Below, piece after piece: positions 34,403 through 43,066 of a stretch of DNA of 64,000 bases; the first letter of the stretch is position 1, and each line of letters opens with the position of its first letter. A program made the translations under genes and the position numbers. Origin of the DNA: Variovorax sp. (GTDB lineage Bacteria > Pseudomonadota > Gammaproteobacteria > Burkholderiales > Burkholderiaceae_C); contig JAGIAI010000010.1 of assembly GCA_017744935.1 (NCBI GenBank), forward strand, positions 1 to 64,000. The letters run 5' to 3'. The notes under the pieces are model-generated. The model saw only the letters and a program-made list of their open reading frames with translations, searched no databases and was not told where the DNA came from.

Positions 34403-35270
34403 CTGTCGATCCGAAGAAACCTTCGTAGTTGCCAGCCCAGCAGGCTGGGGTTGCGAAGCAGGATGCCAGCCGCGCGCGACTTGCCGCCGGGCGAGCGGAC
34501 CACATCCCGCAGCAGCGGCCGCATCGCCAGCGCGAAGCCGACGATGCTCGCATGCCTCAGCTCGCGGCACGAACGGCAGTCTGCATGCGTGCGTGCATTG
34601 CGGAGGATGACCGCGCGCCCGGCGCGCCACATCACTTCCACGTTCTTGCTCATGCTGCCGGGCACCATGCGATAGACGCTGCGCATGTCGCGCGCGAGCC
34701 CGAACTTGCCGCCGCGCCCGGCGATGCGAAGCCACAGGTCCCAGTCTTCGCAGGAACGCAAGCTGACATCGAAGAGGCCGACCTGCGAGAGCACCTCGCG
34801 TCGCACGACGAAGGTGTTCGGAGGACCGATGTTCTTGAGGAGGAGCCTGTGCAGCGCGTCGCGGCTGATGTCCTGTCCGCCGAATTCCCCGATGATCTTT
34901 TCTCCGCCTCGTCCACCACGTCGGCATAGCCATGGACCACGTCGAGTTCATCCGACTCGGCAAAGGCGCGTGCGGCGGCGGCGAGCATGCCGGGGCGAAG
35001 GTAGTCGTCCGAGTCGAGGAAGAGCAGGAACTTGCCGCTGGAGCGCAGGATGCCGCGATTGCGCGCCGCGCAAAGGCCCGCATTGGGCTGGCGGATCACG
35101 ATCACGCCCTCGTAGCGGGTCGCGACTTCAGAGGCGTTGTCGGGCGAACCGTCGTCCACCACGATCACTTCGACATCCACGTCGCGCGCCTGGGCAAGCG
35201 CCGATTCGATCGCCGCCGCAAGCAGATGCGCCTGCTTGTAGCAAGGGATGACGACGCTGAACTCCGGCAT
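34399..35270 (-). pseudogene. GT2 glycosyltransferase interrupted by a one-base frameshift
   Basis: The reading frame opens at the ATG at 35270 with MPEFSVVIPCYKQAHLL, VEVIVVDDGSPDN and the DxD motif LFLDSDDYL, a normal family 2 glycosyltransferase. At 34898-34901 a run of four A (on the coding strand) breaks the frame after DEAEK; reading on in the -1 frame restores family sequence (KIIGEFGGQD, NTFVVRREVL, CEDWDLWLRIAG) to the stop at 34399. One missing base in a five-A run explains it, giving about 290 residues if repaired, close to the tandem homologue (299). Natural mutation, sequencing error and programmed slippage are the options. Confidence 0.8.
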
Positions 35271-36169
35271 CAATGCGACCCTTGCCGCCGCCGCAGGCTG
35301 GAAAAACCGTCCCGCAGCGCCAGCGGCCAGAAGCGCACCGGCAGGCGTGCCGCTTCGCGCAGTGCCCCCGCGATCGACGAACGCGCGCGCTGGCGCAGCA
35401 CCGGTGCGAAGGCCATGCTGTAGACGTAGCGCGCGCCGCCCTGCAATGCGTGGCGGGCGGTGACGCGGCGCAGCCTGGGCGAGCCGACCGGCAGGCGGGA
35501 CGCCATGTCGACCACCTGCCGGATGCCACGCCACATCGCAGGCCCGTTCTTGCTCAGCGATCCGCCGCGCAAGCGGTACACGGCGAGCGAGTGGTCCATG
35601 CGAACCCACTTGTCGGTCACCGCTGCGATGCGCAGCCAGAGGTCGAGGTCTTCTGCGTGATGAAGCCCCGGCCGGAATACGCCACTGCGCGCGAAGACCT
35701 CTCGCCGCACGATGATGCCGTTGGTCGGCACCGGTTCGCCGCCGAGGATGCTCAGGAAGGCCGAGGGCCTCAGGCTGGGCGCCGGGTGGCGATCCACCGG
35801 ACGGCCCTGGTCGTCGATGACCTCCATGCCGCAGACGAATACATCGGCGTCCGGATGCGCGGCCAGCGCCGACTCGAACGCGGCCCGGTAGCCTGGCAGA
35901 AGCAGATCGTCACTGTCGAGGAACAGCACGAAGTCCGCCCGGCTTTCAAGGATCGCCCGGTTCCGCGCCACCGAAGGCCCGGCATTGCGCTGGCGGATCA
36001 CTCGCACGCCTTCACAACCCTCGGCGTAGTCGGCAGAGCCGTCGCTGGAGCCATCGTCCACCAACAGCACCGGAACTTTGTTGTCCTGCGAGGCCGAGGC
36101 AAGGGTTTCCGACAGCGTTGCAGCGGAGTTGTACGAGGCCGTGAGGGCTTCCAGAATCAACGAGCCCAT
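35270..36169 (-). CDS. Family 2 glycosyltransferase
   Basis: 299 residues. GT-A fold with ALTASYNSAATLSETL, VPVLLVDDGSSDGS, the nucleotide-sugar metal motif LFLDSDDLLLPGY and the acceptor/base segment HHAEDLDLWLRIAAV. It is a homologue of the frameshifted gene downstream (shared DLWLRIA, SLSKN and MWR positions), a tandem duplication. Its stop overlaps the next ATG by one base. It begins the operon of surface-glycan genes that ends at 32196; no membrane segments are present. Confidence 0.88.
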   Translation of the reverse strand: MGSLILEALTASYNSAATLSETLASASQDNKVPVLLVDDGSSDGSADYAEGCEGVRVIRQRNAGPSVARNRAILESRADFVLFLDSDDLLLPGYRAAFESALAAHPDADVFVCGMEVIDDQGRPVDRHPAPSLRPSAFLSILGGEPVPTNGIIVRREVFARSGVFRPGLHHAEDLDLWLRIAAVTDKWVRMDHSLAVYRLRGGSLSKNGPAMWRGIRQVVDMASRLPVGSPRLRRVTARHALQGGARYVYSMAFAPVLRQRARSSIAGALREAARLPVRFWPLALRDGFSSLRRRQGSH

Positions 36170-36205
36170 GGCTCAAGCTTGTCGCGAAACATCACGGCCC
36201 CAGAG

Positions 36206-36233
36206 ACATTAGTTGCAGGATGATACACATCAA
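36206..36233 (-). promoter_or_regulatory. Candidate promoter of the glycan operon
   Basis: On the minus strand TTGATG (36233-36228) and TAATGT (36211-36206) are separated by 16 bases, in the 149-base gap upstream of the first GT2 gene. The surrounding sequence is clearly more AT-rich than the genes. A reasonable sigma-70 match only. Confidence 0.35.
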
Positions 36234-36318
36234 GATTAAGCCTTAACTACTACCATTCGGCCAATTGTGCGAAACGCCACGGTCGTATGACTCTCGGAGT
36301 ATCCGACGAACGACGCTC

Positions 36319-37092
36319 TCAAATCAGCGGCGTCGGCTGCATCGGGCGCTCGAAGTAGTCGCCCAGCTTTTCGAGCGCGTGCGGCTCCATGATGCGCAGC
36401 CAGCCACCTTCGAGTCGATGAAGGTTGAGGTGCCGGAGTCGCCGCAACGTCTTGTTGGTGTGGACCAGCGACAGGCCCAGGGCGTCGGCGATGTGCTGCT
36501 GGCTCAGCGGAAACTCCACCCAGCCATCGCGCACCATGCCGAGCCGCTCGGCCCGGCGATATAGATGCATCAGCAGCATCGCAACGCGTTCGCTCGCGCT
36601 TCGGCGACCGGTGGTCACGAGGTTGTCATCGACCATCTTTTCTTCTCGCGCGGCCAGCCAGGTGATGTCGTAGCCGAGCTTGGGATGCGCCCGGAAGAGC
36701 TCCCAGAGCCGCTCGCGCTCGAACGCGCAGAGGGTGACCGCGGTCATCGCCTCGACGCCGTGGGTGTGGCCATCGGCGAATTCGTCCTGCAGCCCGATGA
36801 AATCCCCGGGCAGCAGGAAGCTCAGGATCTGCCGCCGGCCATCCGCCAGCGTCTTGAAGCGGAACGCCCAGCCGGAATAGAGGGTGAAGAGGTGCCCGCT
36901 CAGCCGGAACTCGTCGATGACCGGACGACCCGCCTCGAAGGCGCGCGTGCCGATGCGGAACGACTCGATGACCCGCACCTCGTCCGCCGACATCGGCAGG
37001 AACGCCGCGTTGCGACGCAGGCCGCACGCGTCGCACGGGTGCGGGCAGTCGGGCGGCGAAGCCGGAGACGGGTGATCCTCGAAGTTCACCAA
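36319..37092 (-). CDS. Crp/Fnr family regulator with FNR-like cysteines
   Basis: 257 residues from a TTG (a GTG one codon later is equally possible). The N-terminus holds C16, C20 and C23 (CPHPCDAC) and a fourth Cys, C122 (VTLCAFERE), a spacing close to the four [4Fe-4S] ligands of FNR, so oxygen sensing is plausible. The beta-roll (about 35-150) and dimer helix are followed by a helix-turn-helix (PLSQQHIADALGLSLVHTNKTLRRL). It is divergent from a BLUF photoreceptor and has a dyad in the shared promoter. No clear ribosome site is seen. Confidence 0.85.
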   Translation of the reverse strand: MVNFEDHPSPASPPDCPHPCDACGLRRNAAFLPMSADEVRVIESFRIGTRAFEAGRPVIDEFRLSGHLFTLYSGWAFRFKTLADGRRQILSFLLPGDFIGLQDEFADGHTHGVEAMTAVTLCAFERERLWELFRAHPKLGYDITWLAAREEKMVDDNLVTTGRRSASERVAMLLMHLYRRAERLGMVRDGWVEFPLSQQHIADALGLSLVHTNKTLRRLRHLNLHRLEGGWLRIMEPHALEKLGDYFERPMQPTPLI

Positions 37093-37113
37093 TTCACTAT
37101 AGGGCGCCCATGC

Positions 37114-37127
37114 ATGTCTTTTGACAT
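37114..37127. promoter_or_regulatory. Dyad between Crp/Fnr and BLUF genes
   Basis: ATGTC-TTTT-GACAT is a perfect 5-4-5 inverted repeat, the same geometry as an FNR box (TTGAT-N4-ATCAA), and its right half overlaps a TTGACA -35-like element reading towards the BLUF gene. Candidate autoregulatory site. Confidence 0.45.
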
Positions 37128-37180
37128 TTCGAGGATTCCTCCTGCCTCCTAAACTGCCCTCGACCTACACACGACGACAG

Positions 37181-37576
37181 ATGCCGCCTCTTCGGGAAGT
37201 CCTCTATATCAGCCTGCTCGCCACTGACCAGTCCACGACCGTCGTCGGTCAGATCGCGACCCTTGCACGCGCACGCAACCTGCGTGACGGAATCACCGGA
37301 CTTCTGGTATTCGACGGAATGCGCTTCTGCCAGCACTTCGAAGGCCCACCCGGCGCCGTGCAGGCGCTGCTGGCGCGACTGGAAGCCGACCCGCGGCATA
37401 TGGCGCTGCGCGTGCTCTATGACGGCGCACTGGCGCAGCGGCGCTACCAGCGCTTCGAGATGGGGCTTGCAGAAGTCGAGGACCACGAGGATCTCGTGGA
37501 CGTGGACGCGCTCGAGGGGCGCGCAGCGCTCGAATACTTCATCGCGCTGCGCTCCCGCTTCGACATCTCCGGCTGA
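37181..37576 (+). CDS. BLUF-domain blue-light photoreceptor
   Basis: 131 residues from the ATG at 37181; a single BLUF domain with no output domain. The flavin-switch residues are visible: the Tyr in VLYISLLA, the Asn in ARARNLRDGITGLLV and the Gln in FCQHFEGP; the DPRHMALRVL strand follows. In the last strand the usual Trp is replaced by Glu (RFEMGL) while Met is kept. Short BLUF proteins bind FAD and act through protein partners. Divergent from a Crp/Fnr regulator, suggesting linked light and redox control, which is inference. Confidence 0.88.
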   Translation: MPPLREVLYISLLATDQSTTVVGQIATLARARNLRDGITGLLVFDGMRFCQHFEGPPGAVQALLARLEADPRHMALRVLYDGALAQRRYQRFEMGLAEVEDHEDLVDVDALEGRAALEYFIALRSRFDISG

Positions 37577-37591
37577 TCGCCGGAGCGCGGG

Positions 37592-37924
37592 TCAGCCCGC
37601 GCGGGCGGTAGGCTGGACAGCGTCCCAGCTGTAGGTCGCGCCGTGGCTGTCCCACGGTTCCATCACGATGCGCTCGCCGGCGGCGACGGTCAGCGATTCG
37701 CCGGGCGCAAGCACCAGGTCTTCGCTGCCCCACTTGGCGGTGGCATCGCGGGTGACCCACACCCGGCCCTGCCTGATGCGCAGAACGCTCGCGCTCGAGG
37801 CTTTGAGGCTCATCGCATGCCCGGCCTCGAGCTGCCATGCACCGCGGCGCACGGCCGACGGCACCGCGACCGGACGGGTCGATGCAACGGACGAAAGCGT
37901 GTTGGTAGTGGCGACGGCGGACAT
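37592..37924 (-). CDS. DUF2917 protein
   Basis: 110 residues; ATG at 37924 with AGGAG upstream. After a polar leader the core WQLEAGHAMSLKASSASVLRI, GRVWVTRDATAKWG and LVLAPGESLTVAAGERIVM is the small beta-sandwich typical of DUF2917. Function unknown. It is divergent from a LysR regulator, a frequent arrangement for this family in Burkholderiales. Confidence 0.8.
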   Translation of the reverse strand: MSAVATTNTLSSVASTRPVAVPSAVRRGAWQLEAGHAMSLKASSASVLRIRQGRVWVTRDATAKWGSEDLVLAPGESLTVAAGERIVMEPWDSHGATYSWDAVQPTARAG

Positions 37925-37989
37925 GATGATCTCCTGGTGGTGAGCTCGCGAATGGCGCGCTTCGGGAATGAATGATCTGCCTGCCGCCG

Positions 37990-38018
37990 TTGGCAGTCCA
38001 ATGAAAACGCGCTAGCCT
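37990..38018 (+). promoter_or_regulatory. Candidate promoter and dyad for the LysR gene
   Basis: TTGGCA (37990-37995) and TAGCCT (38013-38018) have a 17-base spacing. The -35 element lies inside the inverted repeat TTGG-CAGT-CCAA (37990-38001), which could be an autoregulatory site of the LysR protein. Confidence 0.38.
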
Positions 38019-38064
38019 ACTGATTCCGGTTTCGCATCAATCAACATCCCGCCGAAGCCCCCCG

Positions 38065-39048
38065 ATGCTGCATTCCCAGACCCATCTGCGTTCCCGGCCC
38101 ATCTCCGCCGGCCACCTGCGCGCGTTCGAAGCCGTCGCCCGCCACCTGAACTTCCGCGCCGCCGCCGAGGAGATGGCGCTGACCCAATCCGCCGTGAGCC
38201 GGCAGATCCAGTCGCTGGAAGAAGAAGTGGGTGTGGGTTTGTTCCTGCGACACACGCGGGCCGTGGAACTCACCAGCGCCGGCGCGCAACTGCTGCTGGC
38301 GGTCCAGCAGTCGCTGCCGCGCATCGACGGCACGGTGCGCCAGATCCGGCAGAACGCGGGACGCAAGAGCGTGTCGCTCACCACCTTCGCGTCTTTCGCC
38401 TCGATGTGGCTGATTCCGCGCCTGGAGGCCTTCCAGCGCGACAACCCGGAGATCGACATCCGCATCGACGCGAGCGACATGGCGCTGGACATGGACGTCG
38501 CCGACGTCGACCTTGCCCTGCGCTACGGGCCGGCCGAGAACATGCCCAGGGGTTCGGTGCGCCTCTTCGGCGAGACCATCACGCCGGTCGCAAGCCCATG
38601 GCTGATCAAGACCAACCCGCCGATCAAGGGCCCGGCGGACATCGCCCGCTTCACGCTCATCGAAGCTGGCGACGCGCACCGAACGCACCTCGAATGGCTG
38701 ACGTGGCGCCGCTGGTTCGAAGTCCACCAGATGTCACGCGCGCAACCGCGGCGCTGGCTCTATTTCAACTACGCCTACCAGATGGTGCAGGCCGCGCTCA
38801 CCGGCCAGGGGCTGGTCCTCGCCCGCAGCTCGCTGATCGCCGAAAGCCTTGCCAATGGCGACCTCGTGGAAGTGCTGCCGCATCACCGCATGGATTCACC
38901 GATGGCCTACTGGCTCATCACCGGCCCACGCAGCGCGCCGCGCCCGGAGATCCAGGCGTTCTGCGAATGGCTGCAGGGCCAGGCCGCAATTACGCGCGAG
39001 ACGATCGGCGAAGTGCCGGATCCCGACACGATCGATCAGCTGGATTAA
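38065..39048 (+). CDS. LysR-type regulator, GcvA-like
   Basis: 327 residues. The helix-turn-helix region is LRAFEAVARHLNFRAAAEEM and QSAVSRQIQSLEEEVG; the effector domain contains ASMWLIPRLEAFQRDNPEIDI, DVDLALRYG and GQGLVLARSSLI, the pattern of the GcvA/AmpR-like group. It is divergent from DUF2917 and its stop abuts the convergent 5-formyl-THF cyclo-ligase stop with no gap. Target genes are not evident beyond DUF2917. Confidence 0.88.
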   Translation: MLHSQTHLRSRPISAGHLRAFEAVARHLNFRAAAEEMALTQSAVSRQIQSLEEEVGVGLFLRHTRAVELTSAGAQLLLAVQQSLPRIDGTVRQIRQNAGRKSVSLTTFASFASMWLIPRLEAFQRDNPEIDIRIDASDMALDMDVADVDLALRYGPAENMPRGSVRLFGETITPVASPWLIKTNPPIKGPADIARFTLIEAGDAHRTHLEWLTWRRWFEVHQMSRAQPRRWLYFNYAYQMVQAALTGQGLVLARSSLIAESLANGDLVEVLPHHRMDSPMAYWLITGPRSAPRPEIQAFCEWLQGQAAITRETIGEVPDPDTIDQLD

Positions 39049-39666
39049 TCAGCCGATAGGCCAGACGACGCCGTTGTCGTTGAGGATGGCGTCGAGGGGC
39101 ACATCGTGCGCTTCCGGCTCGAAGCTTTCGATGAAGCCGTTCGTAAAACCAAGTCCCACCGTGAACGGCCTCGGCTCCAATGCCGCCAGCGTGCGGTCAT
39201 AAAAGCCGCCACCGTAACCTAGGCGATACCCTCCGGCGCTGTAGCCCAGACAAGGCACGAACAGCAAGGTCGGCACGATCAACTCGGTGTCCTTGGGCTT
39301 GGGGATGTCGTAGGCATCGTTCTCCATCGGGCAGCCCGGATACCACGCATGGAACGTCAGCGTCTTGTGCACCCGGTCGACGACGGGCAGGCCAATGCGC
39401 CGGCGCTGCGGTTCGTCGAGCAGTTCACCGTCTTCCTTCCAGCGATGCAGCGCAGGCAGCGGATCGAACTCGCCCTTGATGGGCCAGTAGGCGCCGATCA
39501 CCGTGTCCGGCCGCCCAACCAGCCAGATGCGCATCACGCGCTGGAGCAGATCGGCGCGCGCGAGCCGGTCGGGCATCGCAAGACGCTGCTCCACCAGTGC
39601 ATTACGTAACTGAGTTTTGAGAAAGTTGGCAGTTGCCGAGGTGTCGGCACCGTTTGACTTGTCCAT
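39049..39666 (-). CDS. 5-formyltetrahydrofolate cyclo-ligase
   Basis: 205 residues. The enzyme converts 5-formyl-THF to 5,10-methenyl-THF with ATP. Seen here: the N-terminal helix LRNALVEQRLAM, GAYWPIKGEFD, and the signature VPCLGYSAGGYRLGYGGGFYDRTLA. ATG at 39666. It is divergent from slt with only nine bases between the two start codons, so each promoter must overlap the other gene. Confidence 0.95.
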   Translation of the reverse strand: MDKSNGADTSATANFLKTQLRNALVEQRLAMPDRLARADLLQRVMRIWLVGRPDTVIGAYWPIKGEFDPLPALHRWKEDGELLDEPQRRRIGLPVVDRVHKTLTFHAWYPGCPMENDAYDIPKPKDTELIVPTLLFVPCLGYSAGGYRLGYGGGFYDRTLAALEPRPFTVGLGFTNGFIESFEPEAHDVPLDAILNDNGVVWPIG

Positions 39667-39675
39667 AATCCCCCG

Positions 39676-41694
39676 ATGCAATTCGCGAGCATTTTGGCAC
39701 CGGTCCGCCGCCGGCCGCGCGCCGCCCTTTCTTCCCTTGTTTTTTCGCTTTTCGCTGCCGTTGGCGCAACCCAATCTGCCCACGCGCAGAACACGAACGA
39801 TGACGTTCTCCTGCAGATGAAACAGGCCGCCCAGCGCGGCGACAAGGTCCGCCTTTCGGCGCTGCTGCCACAAGCGCGCGGCCATGTGCTCGAACCTTGG
39901 GCCGCCTACTGGGAACTCAAGGCGCGCCTGTCGGACGCAAGCCAGGACGAGGTCCAGGCTTTCCTCGCGCAATACGCAGGCACCTACCAGGAAGATCGCC
40001 TGCGCAACGACTGGCTTCTCTTGACTGGCCAGCGCCGCGACTGGAGCGGCTTCACCAGCATGCATCCCGCCTTCCGCATGAATGACGATGCACAGGTCCG
40101 CTGCTATGCGGTGCTGATCGAGACGCTGCAGTCCGGCACCGCGACGAAGGGCCAGGTGGAAGAGGTGCGCCGCAACTGGTTCGGCCTGCGCGATCTCGAC
40201 GACGGCTGCCTCACCGCCGCCGACCGCATGATCAGCGCGGGCCAGATGTCGCCCAACGACGCATGGAAGAAGGCGCGCCTGTCGATCGAGGCCAATCGTC
40301 CGCAAGCCGCACGCGGCGCCGTGATGATCGTGGCGCCCGATGCGATTCCGCTGTTCGACGAAATGAACGCCAACGTCGGCAAGTTCCTCGCGAGCCGCGC
40401 GGTGGTCGCTGCCAAGTCGCGCCGCGAGATCGTGGTGCTCGCGCTGATCAAGCTGGCAATCGCCGATCCCGAGATGGCCGCATCGCAGCTCGACGGCAAG
40501 TGGGGCCCGATGCTGTCCGCGGAAGAGCGCAACTGGCTCTGGGGCACCATCGGTCGACAGGCGGCCACCAAGCTCTCACCGACGGCCAACACCTATTTCT
40601 CGTACGTCACGAAGAACAGCGACCTCTCCGACGAAATGCTCGCGTGGAAGGCCCGCGCCGCGATGCGCACCGGCGACTGGAAGGTGGTGCACGCCTCGAT
40701 CGACGCGATGAGCGAAACGCAGCAGCAGGACCCGACCTGGGTCTACTGGAAGGCCCGCGCACTGGCTGCCTACGGCGGTGACGAACGCCGCGCGCAGGCC
40801 CGCGCGCTGTACGAGAGCATCGCCGGCACGCGCGGCTTCTACGAACTTCTCGCGCTGGAGGAAATGGGACAGCGCGCCGCCGTGCCCACGCGCCCTGCAC
40901 CGCTCACGGCTGAAGAAAAGAAGGCCGCGCGCAGCAACCCTGCACTCAATCGCGCGCTCTATGCCATCTCGATCGGCCTGCGCCCCGAAGGCACGCGCGA
41001 GTGGAACTACGCCACCAACCTGCACGATCGCGGCGGCATGGGCGACCGCGAGCTGCTCGCCGCCGCCGACTTCGCGTGCCAGCGCGAGGTGTGGGACCGC
41101 TGCATCAACACCAGCGAGCGCACCAAGGGCATGATCGACGTGGACCAGCGCTTCCCGATGCCCTTCCGCGACACCGTGGTGCGAAAGAGCCAGGAGATCG
41201 GCCTCGATCCCGCCTATGTCTACGGCCTGATCCGCCAGGAGAGCCGCTTCGTCATGGATGCGCGCTCGGGCGTCGGCGCGTCGGGCCTGATGCAGGTCAT
41301 GCCGGCCACCGCGCGCTGGACCGCAAAAAAGATCGGCATGTCCGACTTCACCCCGGGCCAGATCACCGACCGGGACACCAACATCACGATCGGCACCAAT
41401 TACCTGAAGCTGGCGCTCGACGATTTCGACGGCTCCATGCCGCTCGCGGCCGCCGCGTATAACGCGGGTCCCGGCCGCCCTCGCAGCTGGCGCAACGGGC
41501 CGAGCATGGAAGCTGCGATCTGGGCCGAGAACGTGCCCTTCAACGAGACGCGCGACTACGTGAAGAAGGTACTCGCCAACACCATCAACTACGCGGCCCT
41601 GATTACGGGACGGCCGCAGTCGATCAAGGACAAGCTCGGCCGCGTCGGCCCGCGCGATCTCGCGGAGCCTGAACCCAACAAGGACCTGCCCTGA
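39676..41694 (+). CDS. slt: Soluble lytic murein transglycosylase
   Basis: 672 residues. A signal peptide ends at AHAQN. A long helical superhelix (about 45-470) precedes the catalytic SLT domain: the catalytic Glu is in YGLIRQESRFVMDARSGVGA, followed by GLMQVMPATA and the AAAAYNAGPGR motif. It cleaves murein to 1,6-anhydromuropeptides in the periplasm. The size and order match the Slt70 family. Downstream genes follow on the same strand. Confidence 0.95.
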   Translation: MQFASILAPVRRRPRAALSSLVFSLFAAVGATQSAHAQNTNDDVLLQMKQAAQRGDKVRLSALLPQARGHVLEPWAAYWELKARLSDASQDEVQAFLAQYAGTYQEDRLRNDWLLLTGQRRDWSGFTSMHPAFRMNDDAQVRCYAVLIETLQSGTATKGQVEEVRRNWFGLRDLDDGCLTAADRMISAGQMSPNDAWKKARLSIEANRPQAARGAVMIVAPDAIPLFDEMNANVGKFLASRAVVAAKSRREIVVLALIKLAIADPEMAASQLDGKWGPMLSAEERNWLWGTIGRQAATKLSPTANTYFSYVTKNSDLSDEMLAWKARAAMRTGDWKVVHASIDAMSETQQQDPTWVYWKARALAAYGGDERRAQARALYESIAGTRGFYELLALEEMGQRAAVPTRPAPLTAEEKKAARSNPALNRALYAISIGLRPEGTREWNYATNLHDRGGMGDRELLAAADFACQREVWDRCINTSERTKGMIDVDQRFPMPFRDTVVRKSQEIGLDPAYVYGLIRQESRFVMDARSGVGASGLMQVMPATARWTAKKIGMSDFTPGQITDRDTNITIGTNYLKLALDDFDGSMPLAAAAYNAGPGRPRSWRNGPSMEAAIWAENVPFNETRDYVKKVLANTINYAALITGRPQSIKDKLGRVGPRDLAEPEPNKDLP

Positions 41695-41723
41695 ACCGGA
41701 CCCTGCAGAGCCTGCGCGCCCAG

Positions 41724-42329
41724 TTGCCCAACTGGGCGAACGAATGGCTGGAGATCATCGTCCCCATCGCGGAGGTCGCGCTCATCATGCTGGGTGCGTG
41801 GCTGCTGTACCGCTTCGTGCGCCGGCTCGTCGAGCGCGTGACGAGGAGCTACACCCTTCCCTACAACGTGGCCATGGTCACCCGCCGCACGGCCGGCTTC
41901 CTGATCTACGGCGGCGCCACGCTCTGGGCACTGGAACGCCTTGGCGCATCGGGCACCGTGCTCTGGACCGCTTTCACCGGCTTCGCCACCGTCGGGGCGG
42001 TGGCCTTCTTCGCCGCCTGGAGCGTGCTGTCGAACATGTTCTGCGCGCTGCTGATCTTCACGACGCGCATGTTCTGGCCCGGTGACACGGTCGAAGTGCT
42101 CGAGAACGGCGAGAAGCCGGGCCTCAAGGGCCGCGTGCTGGACATCAACCTCGTCTTCACCACGCTCGAAGAAACTGGCGACACGCGACAAGGCACGACA
42201 CTGAAGATCCCCAACAGCATGTTCTTCCAGCGCGCAGTGCGCCGCTGGCACGGCAGCGCGCCGCCCCTGCCGCAAAGCCTTGCACCGTATCCGGCGCCGC
42301 ATCCGCCGGTGGATACCGCACCGCGCTGA
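41724..42329 (+). CDS. Small mechanosensitive channel (MscS family)
   Basis: About 201 residues from a TTG at 41724; a rare CTG at 41691, overlapping the slt stop, would give MNRTLQSLRAQ and is an alternative. Three membrane helices are followed by the pore and beta domain: AVAFFAAWSVLSNMFCALLI and FWPGDTVEVLENG are the MscS pore/beta hallmarks. It lacks the long C-terminal vestibule of E. coli MscS. Probably an osmotic release valve; coupled to slt by position. Confidence 0.8.
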   Translation: MPNWANEWLEIIVPIAEVALIMLGAWLLYRFVRRLVERVTRSYTLPYNVAMVTRRTAGFLIYGGATLWALERLGASGTVLWTAFTGFATVGAVAFFAAWSVLSNMFCALLIFTTRMFWPGDTVEVLENGEKPGLKGRVLDINLVFTTLEETGDTRQGTTLKIPNSMFFQRAVRRWHGSAPPLPQSLAPYPAPHPPVDTAPR

Positions 42330-42412
42330 GCCGGCGAAGTGCCGCAGTCCTACAGCGGATCCGATGGCGGTCGCGCAAAACTCGGCCAGCTTCCACTACC
42401 CACCGGTTCACC

Positions 42413-42979
42413 ATGGCCGATTCGCTCTGGGCGAAGATCAACGAGGTGTTCGCCGCCGAGTTCTCCGATGTCGGAGAGATCACGCAGGTGCTGCGCATCC
42501 TCATCCGCCTGCTGCTCGCCGCAGTGCTGGGCTTCATGCTCGGCTTCGAGCGCGAACAGCACGGCAAGGCCGCGGGCGTGCGCACCCACATGCTGGTGGC
42601 GATCGGCTCCGCGCTCTTCGTGCTCGTGCCGCAGCAAGGCGGCTCCACATCGGCGGACATGAGCCGTGTCATCCAGGGCCTGGTGGCGGGCATCGGCTTC
42701 CTGTGCGCCGGCACGATCCTCAAGCGCGGCCGCGATGAGCGGCATGTGGAGGGCCTGACCACCGCGGCGGGGCTGTGGATGACCGCCGCGATCGGCATGG
42801 CTTGCGGCCTCGGGCGCGAGCTCACCGCGATCATCAGCGCGTTGATGGCGCTCGTGGTGCTGGCGCTGGTCCCCCGGCTGGTGGCGCTGGTCGAACATGT
42901 GGTTGGCCCACCCGCCGCGGCTCACCACGACGGCGCGCAAGGAAGCGCCCCCTCCGAGGACGACCGCATCTCGCGCTGA
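42413..42979 (+). CDS. MgtC/SapB family membrane protein
   Basis: 188 residues with four to five hydrophobic helices. The family core is visible: LLLAAVLGFMLGFEREQHGK, AGVRTHMLVAIGSALF, and GIGFLCAGTILKRGRDERHVEGLTTA (split by the family's conserved Gly-Leu-Thr-Thr-Ala). MgtC proteins help survival in low magnesium or acid, partly by modulating the F-ATPase. The C-terminal tail is short and polar, without the ACT-like domain of some members. Confidence 0.9.
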   Translation: MADSLWAKINEVFAAEFSDVGEITQVLRILIRLLLAAVLGFMLGFEREQHGKAAGVRTHMLVAIGSALFVLVPQQGGSTSADMSRVIQGLVAGIGFLCAGTILKRGRDERHVEGLTTAAGLWMTAAIGMACGLGRELTAIISALMALVVLALVPRLVALVEHVVGPPAAAHHDGAQGSAPSEDDRISR

Positions 42980-43066
42980 GCATCAATTTCCGCCGCCTTC
43001 CGCATCAATCGCCGGGCCGCCTGCGGCTAGCATGGAGAGCTTTGCAGCACCCCACCGGAGAACGCG

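Noticed and set aside
34890..34905. Programmed -1 frameshift in the GT2 gene
   Set aside because: The slip site has only four A and no X XXY YYZ heptamer or clear downstream pseudoknot; a single-base loss is simpler.
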